Shown: positions 34,785 through 44,062, counted from the first letter of the stretch. The stretch: 51,416 nucleotides of DNA from Planctomycetota bacterium (GCA_029260765.1 JAJDCP010000030.1:1-51416), one strand, 5' to 3'. Numbers and translations are program-made. The notes: generated by a model from the sequence alone, not told the origin.

Positions 34785-36389
34785 CTACTCCGATTCCGAT
34801 TCTGCCCACGTTGAAACGCGAAGCTTGAGATAGTTCGACCCGGCGTCGTCGGGGCTGCGGAAGATCAGGTCATAGTCCAGGTCTCCAACGGGCTCTTCTA
34901 TGGCACAGGGTTTCCATGACGCGTTCGGTGATCGAGCGAAGGCGGCGATGAAGACCGCATGAGGCCCTTTCGTATCGACGATCAGGTCCTTCGCCGGCTC
35001 GACCTCATAGCGGGCTTTGTCATCGGGGGCTGGAAGCGAGGACAACTCGACGCGTCCGCGCGTGGTCGCCTCGCTCCACACCCTGCGATCCATGCGGAAG
35101 ACCACCAGGACGAACTCGTGCCCTCCATGCGCGCCGCTGACGCCTCGCGCACGAAGAAACAAGGAGAGACGTTTGTCCTCGAGCTTCTCGGCGTAGTAGC
35201 CGGCCCTCACGGGGGGAAGCCCCGGAGCCACAAGGTCCATGCCATCATCGGCAAAGAGGTTGGACCGCTCGCGGCGGACCCGTGTCTTCTTGAAGCCGGG
35301 CAGCGGCTTCGTCCACAGGCGCGCCAGCGGGTGTTGGTCGTTCTCGAAATAGTCACGGAAGAGGCCCGCCAGATCCCCGAGGTGTTCACTTCGAAATGCG
35401 GCGACCGCCTCGTCCCAGGCGCCCCCGTGGCCCTGGACCACGCGGGCCAACAACTCGTTGATCATGAGGGGATCGTGGTCGCTCTCGCCGCCAGGGTTCC
35501 TCAGAAGCCACTGGACAGCCGTAGCCTTGGCGACGTCGACCTCCTGGCCGAGCGCGCATTCGAGAGCGGCGGTGAGCGCGAGATAGCGCCCGAGCCAGCA
35601 GGGGTTGGGCTGAAGCCCCGCGCCCTCGAGCACGTCGAGGATGGGCTTGAGGGAATCCGGGTTGTCCATCGCCTTGAGGGGATCCAGCGTCCTCAAGTCT
35701 GCGAGCAGCTCGTCGAGTCGCTTCTTACTTGTGAGCTTCTTGAACACGTCCCTCCAGGCCATCGGGTTCTCATTTTCGTCATGAACGAGGCACCTGTCAG
35801 CGGGCCGCGCGTCGTTGAAGACCCAGTTGTGGGTGGCGCCGTGTGACTCGATGTCCCGCAAGATCTTCAGCGCCTGAGCCGCGGCGGGATCCGTAGGAAA
35901 GCGCCGTCGGATCAGGTCCAGGGCCGCGACGATCCCCATGTAGTTGTCCTGCGAGTTGCGCTCCTCACTCGGCCCGCCGATCCACCCGGGTGAGCGGCGG
36001 AACACGCCGGGCGCGACGGTTGTCTGAAGGATGGCGCGCAGGTAGCGGTGGGCGTCTTCGACTCGCAGCATGTCGTGGTCGTCGAGCAGAAAGAGCTTGA
36101 ACGCCGCGTATTGCTGGCCATTGCCCGTCGTGGTCACACACGGGTTGCGCTCATCTTGAAGCAGGCCCGCGGCATCCTCCCAGTCGGCGAATTCGAGGCG
36201 GAGCGAGTCTTCGGAGGTCTCGTCCGCCCATGATCGGGGGCTCCCAAGCGCCAGGAACGCCAGACAGACACAGAGCAGGCTCCCTCGAGCCCGCAGCCTC
36301 CCTCGAGGGCTGAGAGCCCTCCGATGACGCACAGAGGTCGCGGAGCGGTCCCGTCCGCCACGCCGGCGCCGGTGGAATGCGTTGGACAT
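34785..36389 (-). CDS. predicted secreted protein of unknown function
   Basis: 534 residues from ATG 36389, which has GGAGG 5 bases upstream; the frame continues to 36425. A long Arg-rich n-region is followed by a hydrophobic core (SLLCVCLAFLALGS) and likely cleavage near SWADE, so it is exported. The mature part is helical with repeated hydrophobic helices up to about residue 310 (NYMGIVAALDLIRRRF, YLALTAALECALG), then a beta-rich C-terminal third (LSLFLRARGVSGAHGGHEFVLVVF) that could be a sandwich domain. No catalytic motif recognised. It lies 70 bp downstream of the kinase-VWA-FHA gene on the same strand and so may belong to that operon. Confidence 0.65.
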   Translation of the reverse strand: MSNAFHRRRRGGRDRSATSVRHRRALSPRGRLRARGSLLCVCLAFLALGSPRSWADETSEDSLRLEFADWEDAAGLLQDERNPCVTTTGNGQQYAAFKLFLLDDHDMLRVEDAHRYLRAILQTTVAPGVFRRSPGWIGGPSEERNSQDNYMGIVAALDLIRRRFPTDPAAAQALKILRDIESHGATHNWVFNDARPADRCLVHDENENPMAWRDVFKKLTSKKRLDELLADLRTLDPLKAMDNPDSLKPILDVLEGAGLQPNPCWLGRYLALTAALECALGQEVDVAKATAVQWLLRNPGGESDHDPLMINELLARVVQGHGGAWDEAVAAFRSEHLGDLAGLFRDYFENDQHPLARLWTKPLPGFKKTRVRRERSNLFADDGMDLVAPGLPPVRAGYYAEKLEDKRLSLFLRARGVSGAHGGHEFVLVVFRMDRRVWSEATTRGRVELSSLPAPDDKARYEVEPAKDLIVDTKGPHAVFIAAFARSPNASWKPCAIEEPVGDLDYDLIFRSPDDAGSNYLKLRVSTWAESESE

Positions 36390-36459
36390 GTCTGCCTCCG
36401 TGTCTTCAGTCCCCACTGTTGACATGAAACCCTAACAAAGCCGACCGGGAGCGGCAAAT

Positions 36460-39180
36460 CTACAAGATCTCAAAACGCAACCGTATCCCACCAAGTCCGA
36501 TCACGTCGCCTTTCTTCAGCTTCCGAACACGCACGCGCTTGCCGTTGACCCAGGTCCCCGAAGACGCCCCGAGGTCGCAGAGCGTGAAGTGATCCCCGCT
36601 GGCGACAATGCGTAGGTGTCTACGGCTGATCCCCGGGAAATCCAGGCGTGGATGGCAACCGCGGCCCCGGCCGAGGACCTGTTCCCCATGCAACTCGAAG
36701 CTGCGGCGCGCGGTCCGACCGAGCAGGGTCAGCGCGGCCTTGGGTCGCCGTTCCACCACGCGCTCGGTCAGCGCCTCCGTCAGCTCGGTTGTGGTCGTCT
36801 CCCCGAGGTCGCCGGCCTGGCTCATCTGGAAGTACTCGACGTCCGCCCGGCCCGGCTTCGAGGCCAGGAAGCGGCTCTCGTCGCAGAGCTGCCCGTAGGC
36901 TTCGGCGAGGGGCGAGCCGTCATCGGCGACGAAGCCAGGGAGGGAGGCGAGCTTCTGTAGCTGCTCATGCAGCAGCGTGGCCCCTTCCGCTGCGCTCCCC
37001 CCCGTGGCCAGGCGGCGGGCTCGCCGACGCACGCTCTCCGTGTCGAGAAGCGCTACCTCCGCGACCACCGAGGCATTCTGGCAGGCGCCATCCGTTCTCG
37101 CTCTGTTGACCTCGAGCACACTTCGCCACGACTGAACGGGCGTGTCGGCCGACAGGCGATAGATGACATGGGCCTCGATCAACGGTACGCCCCCCGGCTC
37201 CCGGGACCCCTTCCCCAGCTCAAGCTCGACCGCCATCACCACCCGCGCCGCGGGAGCCAGGTTGCCGATGGCGATCGTCGAGAGGCGATCGCGGGCCAGA
37301 TCGCGGCGCGGCAGGAACGCGCGCGCCACCCGCACGCCCTCCCGCGGGGTGAGGTTCACGCACACGTCGCGCAGCGCAGCCACGCCGTGGTTCCCCACGG
37401 CCAGGGCCACATCATTGGCGCAGAGCTCGGGATCGGGGATGAACACGTAGCTCCCTCGGCCATGCTCTGCGAGCTGGCCCAACAACCGAGCGCTGTGACT
37501 CCGCCCGTAACCCAGGCAGATCAGGGTCTGGCCGCGCATGCGGTCGGCGACCAGTCGCGCGAGCCCCTTCGGCTGGGCACACCCCTCATTCGGCCACCCG
37601 TCGCTGAGCAGAAGAGTGAGCTGCAGCGCGCCCTCGGCGGCTCTGTGCCCGACCGATGCAGCCGCCTCGAGACCTGCCTGGAGGTTGGTGGCTCCCTCCG
37701 CGCGCAACCCGGCGAGGTGGTGCACCAGCTCTCGCCGGAAGCTCGGCGTCAGGCGGCTGGGTGCCAGAACCACGCGGGCGCCCTTCGAGAAGGTGACGAG
37801 GCCCAGGGCATCGGTGTCCTGTAGCCCCTCTGCGAGAAGCTTGACGGAGCGGACGACCTGGCGCAGCGGCTCGCCGTGCATCGAGCCGGAGACGTCCAGA
37901 CACAGGACGACACACAGGGGCGCTCGGTCTCCCTGCTCGACTTCGGGTGCCACGACCTCGAGCAGGGCGTGCAGGCGACGGACCCTGGGGTCGATCTGAG
38001 CGTACTCACAGAGCAAGCGCACGCGCGGGCCCGCAAGCGGCCGAGGAGCTCTGCGGAGCCATCCCAGCGCCTCACGCGCGCTGGCGACGCGCTCCTGAGG
38101 ATCGCTGACGTATGCGGCGTCGAAGAAGTCTTTCAGGCCAGGGAGGCGGGTCTTCAGCCGCACCGGTCCGACGGGCGGCTCTCCGGTCAGCAGCTCGTAC
38201 GCGACGACCGCCAGCGCCCAGAGGTCGGCGCGGCCATCGGGCACCACTCCATGCTGCCGCTGCTCGGGCGCCATGTAGGCCGGGGTCCCCGCTCCGAGGC
38301 TGGGACGACTCAAGGAGTTGGAGAGCGCGGCTCTTGCCTGGCTCGTTTGCCTGCCGAGCCCGAAGTCGACGATCCGGACCCGGCCCGTGGCGGAGTCCAG
38401 CAGCAGATTCTCCGGCTTCAGATCCAGATGGCAGACGCCGCGCCCATGCGCATATTCGAGGGCCCCGAGGATCTGCTCGAGGAAGTCGGCGACCTCCTCC
38501 GACGGCAGCGGCCCCTCGTCGCGCAGCCGTTCTCGCAGGCTGGGACCGTCCACATAGGCGAAGATCACGTGGGGACAGTCGGACGAGTCCACCATCCCCA
38601 GACACGGCACGATCCCCGGGTGTTCCAGGCCCGCGAGCAGCTCTGCCTCGCGCAGGATGCGCGCGAGCTGATGGCGATGGTGGGGCACCTTGACGGCGAC
38701 CACCGCGCCGCTGGTGCTTCTGGCTTTGTACACCTGCCCGAAGCCGCCGCAGCCGACCAGCTCTTCGAGGACGTAGCCTGACAGGCACCGGCCCGTCAGG
38801 CTGCCGACCGGCCGCGGGATCGCGAGAGGCAGGATGGCTCCATCCTCCGACAGCATCAGGCTACCCTCGCTCAGCGTTCGGCGGGCCGCGTCGAACAGCC
38901 CGCCGACAAGCGCTTGGCCGCACGCGAGTTGGCCACCCGCGGGTTGGGCGAAGAGCGCGTTCGAAAGGACTTCGCGCTGCTTCCTGAGGCTGCGCGCGGT
39001 CAGCTCCAGCGCGGCCAGGCTCTCGGCGAGCTCCCGGGCCGCTTGTCGACGGGCGCGGCGCGCTGCCACCTCGATCGCCTGCAAATCCGCATCGCCCGCT
39101 TGCAGCCGGTCGCGCAGCCAGCGCCACACGCGAGGAAGGGCGGCTGCCGCCAGGGCCGCCAACAGGAGCTCGCTCAACAT
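36460..39180 (-). CDS. protein kinase - von Willebrand A - FHA fusion protein
   Basis: 906 residues. Order: N-terminal hydrophobic helix (2-20) and coiled coil (about 25-75); Ser/Thr kinase (136-395) with GCGGFGQVYKA, VAVKV, HLDLKPEN at 251-258 (non-RD: Leu replaces the Arg of HRD), and DFG at 272; VWA domain (424-590) with the MIDAS motif DVSGS at 429-433 and a following TNL; a linker; and a C-terminal FHA domain (836-906) with LGRGRGC, SRRH and SSGTWVNGKRV, the phosphothreonine-binding residues. This suggests a membrane-tethered hub that phosphorylates, binds phosphoprotein and makes metal-dependent contacts. The ATG at 39180 overlaps the stop of the FGE-like gene by 7 bp; the frame upstream of it to 40512 is a shadow of that gene. 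Confidence 0.9.
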   Translation of the reverse strand: MLSELLLAALAAAALPRVWRWLRDRLQAGDADLQAIEVAARRARRQAARELAESLAALELTARSLRKQREVLSNALFAQPAGGQLACGQALVGGLFDAARRTLSEGSLMLSEDGAILPLAIPRPVGSLTGRCLSGYVLEELVGCGGFGQVYKARSTSGAVVAVKVPHHRHQLARILREAELLAGLEHPGIVPCLGMVDSSDCPHVIFAYVDGPSLRERLRDEGPLPSEEVADFLEQILGALEYAHGRGVCHLDLKPENLLLDSATGRVRIVDFGLGRQTSQARAALSNSLSRPSLGAGTPAYMAPEQRQHGVVPDGRADLWALAVVAYELLTGEPPVGPVRLKTRLPGLKDFFDAAYVSDPQERVASAREALGWLRRAPRPLAGPRVRLLCEYAQIDPRVRRLHALLEVVAPEVEQGDRAPLCVVLCLDVSGSMHGEPLRQVVRSVKLLAEGLQDTDALGLVTFSKGARVVLAPSRLTPSFRRELVHHLAGLRAEGATNLQAGLEAAASVGHRAAEGALQLTLLLSDGWPNEGCAQPKGLARLVADRMRGQTLICLGYGRSHSARLLGQLAEHGRGSYVFIPDPELCANDVALAVGNHGVAALRDVCVNLTPREGVRVARAFLPRRDLARDRLSTIAIGNLAPAARVVMAVELELGKGSREPGGVPLIEAHVIYRLSADTPVQSWRSVLEVNRARTDGACQNASVVAEVALLDTESVRRRARRLATGGSAAEGATLLHEQLQKLASLPGFVADDGSPLAEAYGQLCDESRFLASKPGRADVEYFQMSQAGDLGETTTTELTEALTERVVERRPKAALTLLGRTARRSFELHGEQVLGRGRGCHPRLDFPGISRRHLRIVASGDHFTLCDLGASSGTWVNGKRVRVRKLKKGDVIGLGGIRLRFEIL

Positions 39181-41822
39181 GATGCCGTCCAGTGGCTCCC
39201 GGTCGGAGCCCTGCTCGTGGTCGTCTCTCGCTGCTCGCGCCTGTCGAGCCAACGGATCAGTGGCTCGAGGGGCAGCCCGTTGCCGCCCCTGCCAGGGAGC
39301 TCGAGCGCAGGTGGCTGGGTCAGGCGCAACACCGGACGGAGGCCGACGCCGCCATAGCGGTCCTCGCCCAAGTGACTCGGACGGCGGGCGGATCCGGTGC
39401 GCTCCGCCGGACTCCACCAGCCCCCGCCGCGCCGGATCTTCCGCGGGTTTCCGGGATCGCCGAGCGGATCGGTGGTGGCACCGTGTCGCGGCCTCTCCCG
39501 GCCGTCGGCACACCACTCCTCGACATTGCCGTGCATATCGAACAGGCCCCAGGGATTGGGGGGGAACGTGTCGACAGGCGTCGTCCGGTCCGGGCTTCGC
39601 GCTGTTTCGGAGGACGCACGCTGCGGCCTGAAGCGGAAGTTGGCGGCATCCGGGCCGATGGCCTCCCCGGTCCAGTACATCGTCTCCGTCTCCGCGCGGC
39701 AGGCGCGCTCCCACTCGGCCTCGGTCGGCAAGGCGAAATGCGGCCGAGGTTCCGGTCCGCTGCCCAGGCGGCGGCAGAAGTCCTCCGCTTCGAACCAGCT
39801 CACGCGTTCGACGGGCAGCCGGCCCGCTCCAAGGAAGCGGGCCGGGTTGTATCCCATGACACTTTCGAACACCTCCTGCGTGATCGGTGTCGCTGCCAGG
39901 TAGAAGGCGCGGGTCAAGGTCACCTCGCTGCGAGCGCCGGTCTCGACACCGTGTGCCGAGCGTAGTCGTGCGCCGCCCATCCGGAAGGAACCGAAGGGGA
40001 TCAGTGCGAAGCGCACCCCGCGGGCGTCGCGAAGAGCCAGGGGAACGCCGAGCGCACGTCCGACGCGACGCTGGACATCCTGCGGGTCCCACCAGGGCCG
40101 GCACGGTTTGAGGCCGAGTTGCCGCAGGCGCCATCCCAGGAGTGTGGGAGCACCCGACTCCTGGGCCTTCGACCGCAGGGCCTGCGACGGTCCCGACCCG
40201 CGTCGAGGCTCGCGGCAGAGAACGGTGTGGAGCCTGGCCGCGAGATCGTATTGTGCGAGCAGGAAGGGGAGCGCAAGGCCGCGCAGCAACCAGGTCCCAT
40301 CGCGTTCGGGATCGCACGCGAAGCGGTGGCTGAGATCGCTGAGGAGGCGCAGGAGCTCGTCGAGGCAGATCGATCCATCCAGCCGCATCTCGACGACCCG
40401 CCGTTCGGCGCAGGCCGCTGTAGACGAGAGCACCCCGCGGACGCCGGCCGACAGCCCGAGCCCCGCCCTGTGCCAGGCGGCGTCGAGGGGCAGACGCCCG
40501 CTTTCGAAGCACCGCGCGGCGCCCCGGTCGTCGCCGGCCAGCTGGTGGCAGCGAGCCGCGTCACGCCAGCGCCCCCCGGACTCGTAGCCCTGGGCGGCGC
40601 GCTGCCAGAGCCCAGCGCACTCGCGATGCCAGGCGGCGCCGACCGGATCGTCCAGGGAGTCAAGGGCGTCGGCGTAGGAGGCGGAGCTCTCGCAATGCCG
40701 GGACCGGCAGGCCGCATCCGCTCCTGCATCGAGCTCTCTCTCTCTGCGCACCCGCTCGAGGCGCAGCGGCTCGCTGTGAGGGCCGCGCTGAAACCGCAAC
40801 TCGTTGGGGGCCAGGCCCAGTCCGGTCCAACCCCTCGGCGGGAGTGGCCGGGGAGGAGCGCTCACGGTGGTCGTAGAACAGCGTGCAAACTCGAGGGTCA
40901 GGGTCTGCATACTCCGTATACCGGGTGCGTCTGCACGGGCTCGGCGCGGCGGACCGCGGTCATACTCGCGAGCGCCCCGGGCGATCCCCTCCTCGACGAG
41001 CCTCTGCTCGCAGAGCTCGTCGAGCCTCGAAGGGCGGCTGTCGACGCTACGAACCTCGAGGCGGACAAGCAAGCCTGGGTACAGGGCGCCGAGCGCGAAG
41101 GCGACGTCCTCCGCGCCGCGCCTTGCGAAGATCACGAGCAGCCGTTCCTCATGCCACAGCAGCTGCATCAATGCGGCGTAGTAGCGCCAGCGGAACCTTC
41201 TCCCGCGTGCTTGCCCTCCTCCCAGCACCGTCCGCAGGCGTGCGAGGACCGGGCGACCCACGGCCGGGCACAGCTCGAAGCGGACGTCGGCGTCGTCTGC
41301 CGGCAGGCTTCGCCCGCGATCGCTACGCAAGCGCTCGAGAGGGGCCCGCGGGTCCCTCTCGAGCTGCACGACCACGCGCACGGCCCGCAGGATGTTCGGG
41401 GCTGGGGTGCCGAATGTGTCCACCAGGGCGTCATGGAGCGCGGAGCCTTCGACGACGCCTCCGATCTCGAGCCGTCGCCAGCCGGGACGCTGGGCGTGCA
41501 GCGAACTCGCGAGCTTGGCCACCAGGCGGGAGGGCTCGAGCGTCAGAAGCGTCGCGCTCGTCGACGAGCGCGCCAGAGGACCGAGGATGGCACCGTCTGG
41601 CCGGACACACCGTCGCAGTGAGACGATGCCGGTGGGGCCGGACGACAGCCAGGGCTCGCCCCAGCCCCGTCTCCCGTCGAGCTCGTAGTGGCGCGCCAGC
41701 ATGTGCGCCAACGAGGAGGTGTGCAGCTGATGGACGGGCAGGCCGACGCTGAAGTGCTCGAAGAGTGTTCGGGCCCTGCCGCACCAGGCTGCGCGTGTCT
41801 TGCGTCTCGCCATCTCACGCAT
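39174..41822 (-). CDS. large protein with C-terminal FGE/SUMF1-like domain, catalytic cysteines absent
   Basis: 882 residues. Residues about 602-836 match the formylglycine-generating-enzyme fold: FALIPFGSFRMGG, TRAFYLAATPITQEVFESVMG, PVERVSWFEAEDFCRRL, LPTEAEWERACR, GLFDMHGNVEEWC and RRGGGWW. The paired Cys that coordinate copper in true FGE are not seen after RRGGGWW, so it is likely a binding or sensor module. Residues 1-300 are an unrecognised domain, and about 390-470 look like short helical repeats (GYESGGRWRDAARCHQLAGD). No signal peptide. It is translationally coupled to the downstream kinase-VWA-FHA gene and follows the sigma factor gene by 198 bp. Confidence 0.82.
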   Translation of the reverse strand: MREMARRKTRAAWCGRARTLFEHFSVGLPVHQLHTSSLAHMLARHYELDGRRGWGEPWLSSGPTGIVSLRRCVRPDGAILGPLARSSTSATLLTLEPSRLVAKLASSLHAQRPGWRRLEIGGVVEGSALHDALVDTFGTPAPNILRAVRVVVQLERDPRAPLERLRSDRGRSLPADDADVRFELCPAVGRPVLARLRTVLGGGQARGRRFRWRYYAALMQLLWHEERLLVIFARRGAEDVAFALGALYPGLLVRLEVRSVDSRPSRLDELCEQRLVEEGIARGAREYDRGPPRRARADAPGIRSMQTLTLEFARCSTTTVSAPPRPLPPRGWTGLGLAPNELRFQRGPHSEPLRLERVRRERELDAGADAACRSRHCESSASYADALDSLDDPVGAAWHRECAGLWQRAAQGYESGGRWRDAARCHQLAGDDRGAARCFESGRLPLDAAWHRAGLGLSAGVRGVLSSTAACAERRVVEMRLDGSICLDELLRLLSDLSHRFACDPERDGTWLLRGLALPFLLAQYDLAARLHTVLCREPRRGSGPSQALRSKAQESGAPTLLGWRLRQLGLKPCRPWWDPQDVQRRVGRALGVPLALRDARGVRFALIPFGSFRMGGARLRSAHGVETGARSEVTLTRAFYLAATPITQEVFESVMGYNPARFLGAGRLPVERVSWFEAEDFCRRLGSGPEPRPHFALPTEAEWERACRAETETMYWTGEAIGPDAANFRFRPQRASSETARSPDRTTPVDTFPPNPWGLFDMHGNVEEWCADGRERPRHGATTDPLGDPGNPRKIRRGGGWWSPAERTGSARRPSHLGEDRYGGVGLRPVLRLTQPPALELPGRGGNGLPLEPLIRWLDRREQRETTTSRAPTGSHWTASC

Positions 41823-41867
41823 CTCGCAGGTCTCCCTTCCATCCGCTGCGGAGCCCTAGCGACTCCG

Positions 41868-41918
41868 TGGCTCTGTCGGCTCTCAAATGCGCCGTCTCTC
41901 CGTGGCTCCATGGACCAG
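41868..41918. repeat. iterated CTCCGTGGCTC tract in the sigma-FGE gap
   Basis: CTCCGTGGCTCTG, a CTGTCGGCTCTC variant, then CTCTCCGTGGCTCCATGG occur in a row in the 198-bp gap between the sigma-factor stop and the FGE-like gene. The tract is reminiscent of the CTCTGCGGT tract at 17047-17100. Confidence 0.45.
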
Positions 41919-42020
41919 GCCGTGGGCTCCATCCTGTCTCTATCGGCAGCCCACTGACCGGGTGGGACGTTGCGGCCCTAACCCGGCTTGGCGGTAGGCC
42001 ACATTCCAAGGCCACGTGGC

Positions 42021-42563
42021 TCAGGTGAGCGGCTTCCAGCAAACGCCGCAACGCCGCGTCGCCTTCATGAGCTTGGACCTGGCTCGTTGGACCCACGACT
42101 TGACGGTGTTGGGGTTCGCCCCGAGCAACCGCGCTGCCGTGGCCGTGGACTTGCCGAGCACGACCGCGAGCCAGAAGGCCTCCCACTCCTGGGTCGGGAG
42201 GCAACGACGGCCGAGCCCCTGGACCCATCCAGAGAGAGCATGGACATCGAGCCAGTAGTCCGGACCAGGCGACGCATCCATGAAGTGCTCGTCCGTGCTT
42301 CCAGCTCCACCGATGGCCGAGATGGCGACCGGTCGCCTGCGCTGGCGGGCCACGGCCTTGAGCGCAGCCCGCTTAACGATGCAGCGGGCCAGGCGGGACG
42401 GGTCTCGCGCCTCGACCGGCCTGTAAAGGATGTTCTCGATGCACCCGGCGAGCACGTCTTCGGCCTCCGAGCCGCAGATCCGACGCGCCAGATGAAAGAG
42501 GGCGCCTCGGCGATGCAGATCGTCCAAGATGCATCGCCCCAATGGGCAAAGAACGGGTTTCAT
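42021..42563 (-). CDS. ECF-type RNA polymerase sigma factor
   Basis: 180 residues, the ECF size class. A region 2-like segment (about 22-78, ARRICGSEAEDVLAGCIENILY and ARCIVKRAALKAVARQRRR) is shortened and divergent. Region 4 is clear at about 110-165: LPTQEWEAFWLAVVLGKSTATAARLLGANPNTVKSWVQRARSKLM, a helix-turn-helix. It ends with a CGVCW motif. No anti-sigma factor is recognisable next to it; regulation may instead run through the kinase/FHA and FGE-like proteins encoded downstream. Start ATG 42563 has GGGGAGG about 7 bases upstream. Confidence 0.85.
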   Translation of the reverse strand: MKPVLCPLGRCILDDLHRRGALFHLARRICGSEAEDVLAGCIENILYRPVEARDPSRLARCIVKRAALKAVARQRRRPVAISAIGGAGSTDEHFMDASPGPDYWLDVHALSGWVQGLGRRCLPTQEWEAFWLAVVLGKSTATAARLLGANPNTVKSWVQRARSKLMKATRRCGVCWKPLT

Positions 42564-42608
42564 GTAAGACCTCCCCGGGCCGGGCCGCCTGGAGGGGTCC
42601 TTGTGACC

Positions 42609-42848
42609 TCAAAGGTTGGGGGTGGAGTCTCTTCGTTGAGCCAGGCGGCCGCGGGTTCTTGTGCACCGAAGTGCTGCGTCGAGCTGTTTCGGGTCGAAGT
42701 CCGCCAGCTTCACCGCGCAAGGCGGCGCTTGCGCGCCGTGCAAGACAGAGAACCAGCCCTCCCATCTTCCCCATGGCTTCCGTTGAACGGATCGTCGTCG
42801 CCGAACGGCGGGAACGGACAAGAGGGCCATCGCAAACGCCAAAAACAT
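42609..42848 (-). CDS. small protein with signal-peptide-like N terminus
   Basis: 79 residues. GGGAGG lies 7 bases before ATG 42848, and the N terminus MFLAFAMALLSVPAV is hydrophobic like a short signal peptide. The rest is basic with two Cys and no recognisable family. It sits 45 bp upstream of the sigma-factor gene on the same strand and would be the first gene of that operon, a usual position for a small regulatory protein. Supported by start context and position only; codon use does not settle it. Confidence 0.4.
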   Translation of the reverse strand: MFLAFAMALLSVPAVRRRRSVQRKPWGRWEGWFSVLHGAQAPPCAVKLADFDPKQLDAALRCTRTRGRLAQRRDSTPNL

Positions 42849-43227
42849 GCAGGTTCCTCCCTGACTGCAGGGGCCAACATGGCCCCCGTCTCACCTCTAG
42901 TGCGTGGGACGGGCCAAACAGATGCACTCTTCAAAAAAATCGAAGTGATCTCCCGCACCGCCGCACGCAAGCGCATGCAAGGAACATGCCACTCACTTGG
43001 ACTCGACCGAGATAGCGCGGAAGACGACTCGGCGGGAGGGGGCGTCGCAGAAGGACTGGCAGATTGACGTTGAAGAGTGCATCCAGCGTGCCTCGCTGTC
43101 GCACCTGGTAGAGAGGGCTCCGCCCTGAGGGGGCACAACGAGTTGCCTGTCTCGCGCGCGATCGCCGGTCGTTTTGCACCGAGCGACCGGATGTGCGCGA
43201 GCCGCGCCCGAACCAGGAGAGTGGAAT
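42849..43227. other. divergent regulatory region between sigma-factor and MoxR operons
   Basis: 379 bp, no gene supported. It includes short inverted words (GCATG...CATGC around 42971-42989, and AGGGC-TCC-GCCCT near 43116-43129) and a homopolymeric A run at 42933-42939. No convincing -35/-10 pair was found, in keeping with possible ECF-dependent promoters whose consensus cannot be guessed. Confidence 0.4.
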
Positions 43228-44061
43228 ATGTCCCTTTCGACCGAGCCCTTGACCGCGATCCAGAACCACCGCAGCTTCCGACCCGTGCGTCGCGCCTGGC
43301 AGGCCGCCTTTGAAACCTCGTTACGCGTACACCGTTGTGCCCTCCTCATCGGCGAGCCCGGCTGCGGCAAGACCACCGCCGCGCAGCTCGCGGCTCAAGA
43401 GCTGACCGGAGCGCCGCCCGAGCACGTGCAGGGATCCTCCGACACGGACCGCACGTCTTTCTGGGGGCTGTTCACGGTGGCCGGTGGCGAGACGCGCTTT
43501 TGCGACGGCCCGCTTCCTCGGGCCCTCAAGCATGGCAGGCACCTCCTCGTCGAGGAGCTGACCCTCATCCCCCCCGACGCGCTGGCGACGATTCTGGACA
43601 TCCGTGGCCAGATGGTCGTCACCAATCCCTTCACCGGCGAGCGCATCGAGGTGCCGAGCAGCTTCCGTCTGATCGCGACGAGCAACCCGGTCGGCAAACG
43701 TTGCCGCGTCGATCTCGGGCCACGGCATGCGCTGCTGAGCGACTTCCACGTCCACCCGGTGCCTGCGTTGAACCATGACGACATGCGCGGCTTCCTCCAG
43801 GCGCATTTCCCCGAGGCGCCGCGCGCGCTCCTGGAGAGGGTCATCCAGCGCTACACCGACTACCGGAACGTCGCGAGTGAGAGCTCGACCCGGGTCAAGC
43901 CGATCGGCTTCCGCGCCGCCTACCACTGCTTGCAGCTCGTCCAACTCGGAGGCATGGCGTTGGACAGGGCCGTCGAGGTCGCGATGGTCAACCCCTACGT
44001 CTTCGATGCGGCGACACACACGGCCGCGCAGCTGCGCAATGGGCTCGAGGGAGGCTTCTGA
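43228..44061 (+). CDS. MoxR-like AAA+ ATPase
   Basis: 277 residues. Walker A is GEPGCGKTT at 42-50, Walker B is HLLVEEL at 105-111, sensor 1 is in FRLIATSNP, and the small helical lid follows with RVKPIGFRAAYHCLQL. MoxR ATPases act as chaperones for metal insertion or complex remodelling together with a VWA-domain partner, which is encoded next, with a 1-bp gap. Start ATG 43228 has AGGAGA about 8 bases upstream; the frame upstream to 43174 is without similarity. No membrane segment. Confidence 0.9.
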   Translation: MSLSTEPLTAIQNHRSFRPVRRAWQAAFETSLRVHRCALLIGEPGCGKTTAAQLAAQELTGAPPEHVQGSSDTDRTSFWGLFTVAGGETRFCDGPLPRALKHGRHLLVEELTLIPPDALATILDIRGQMVVTNPFTGERIEVPSSFRLIATSNPVGKRCRVDLGPRHALLSDFHVHPVPALNHDDMRGFLQAHFPEAPRALLERVIQRYTDYRNVASESSTRVKPIGFRAAYHCLQLVQLGGMALDRAVEVAMVNPYVFDAATHTAAQLRNGLEGGF

Positions 44062-44062
44062 C

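Noticed and set aside
39181..40512. Long open extension upstream of the kinase-VWA-FHA gene
   Set aside because: It lies opposite no motif, is Arg/Pro-rich and is a shadow frame of the FGE-like gene; ATG 39180 with stop overlap is the natural start.
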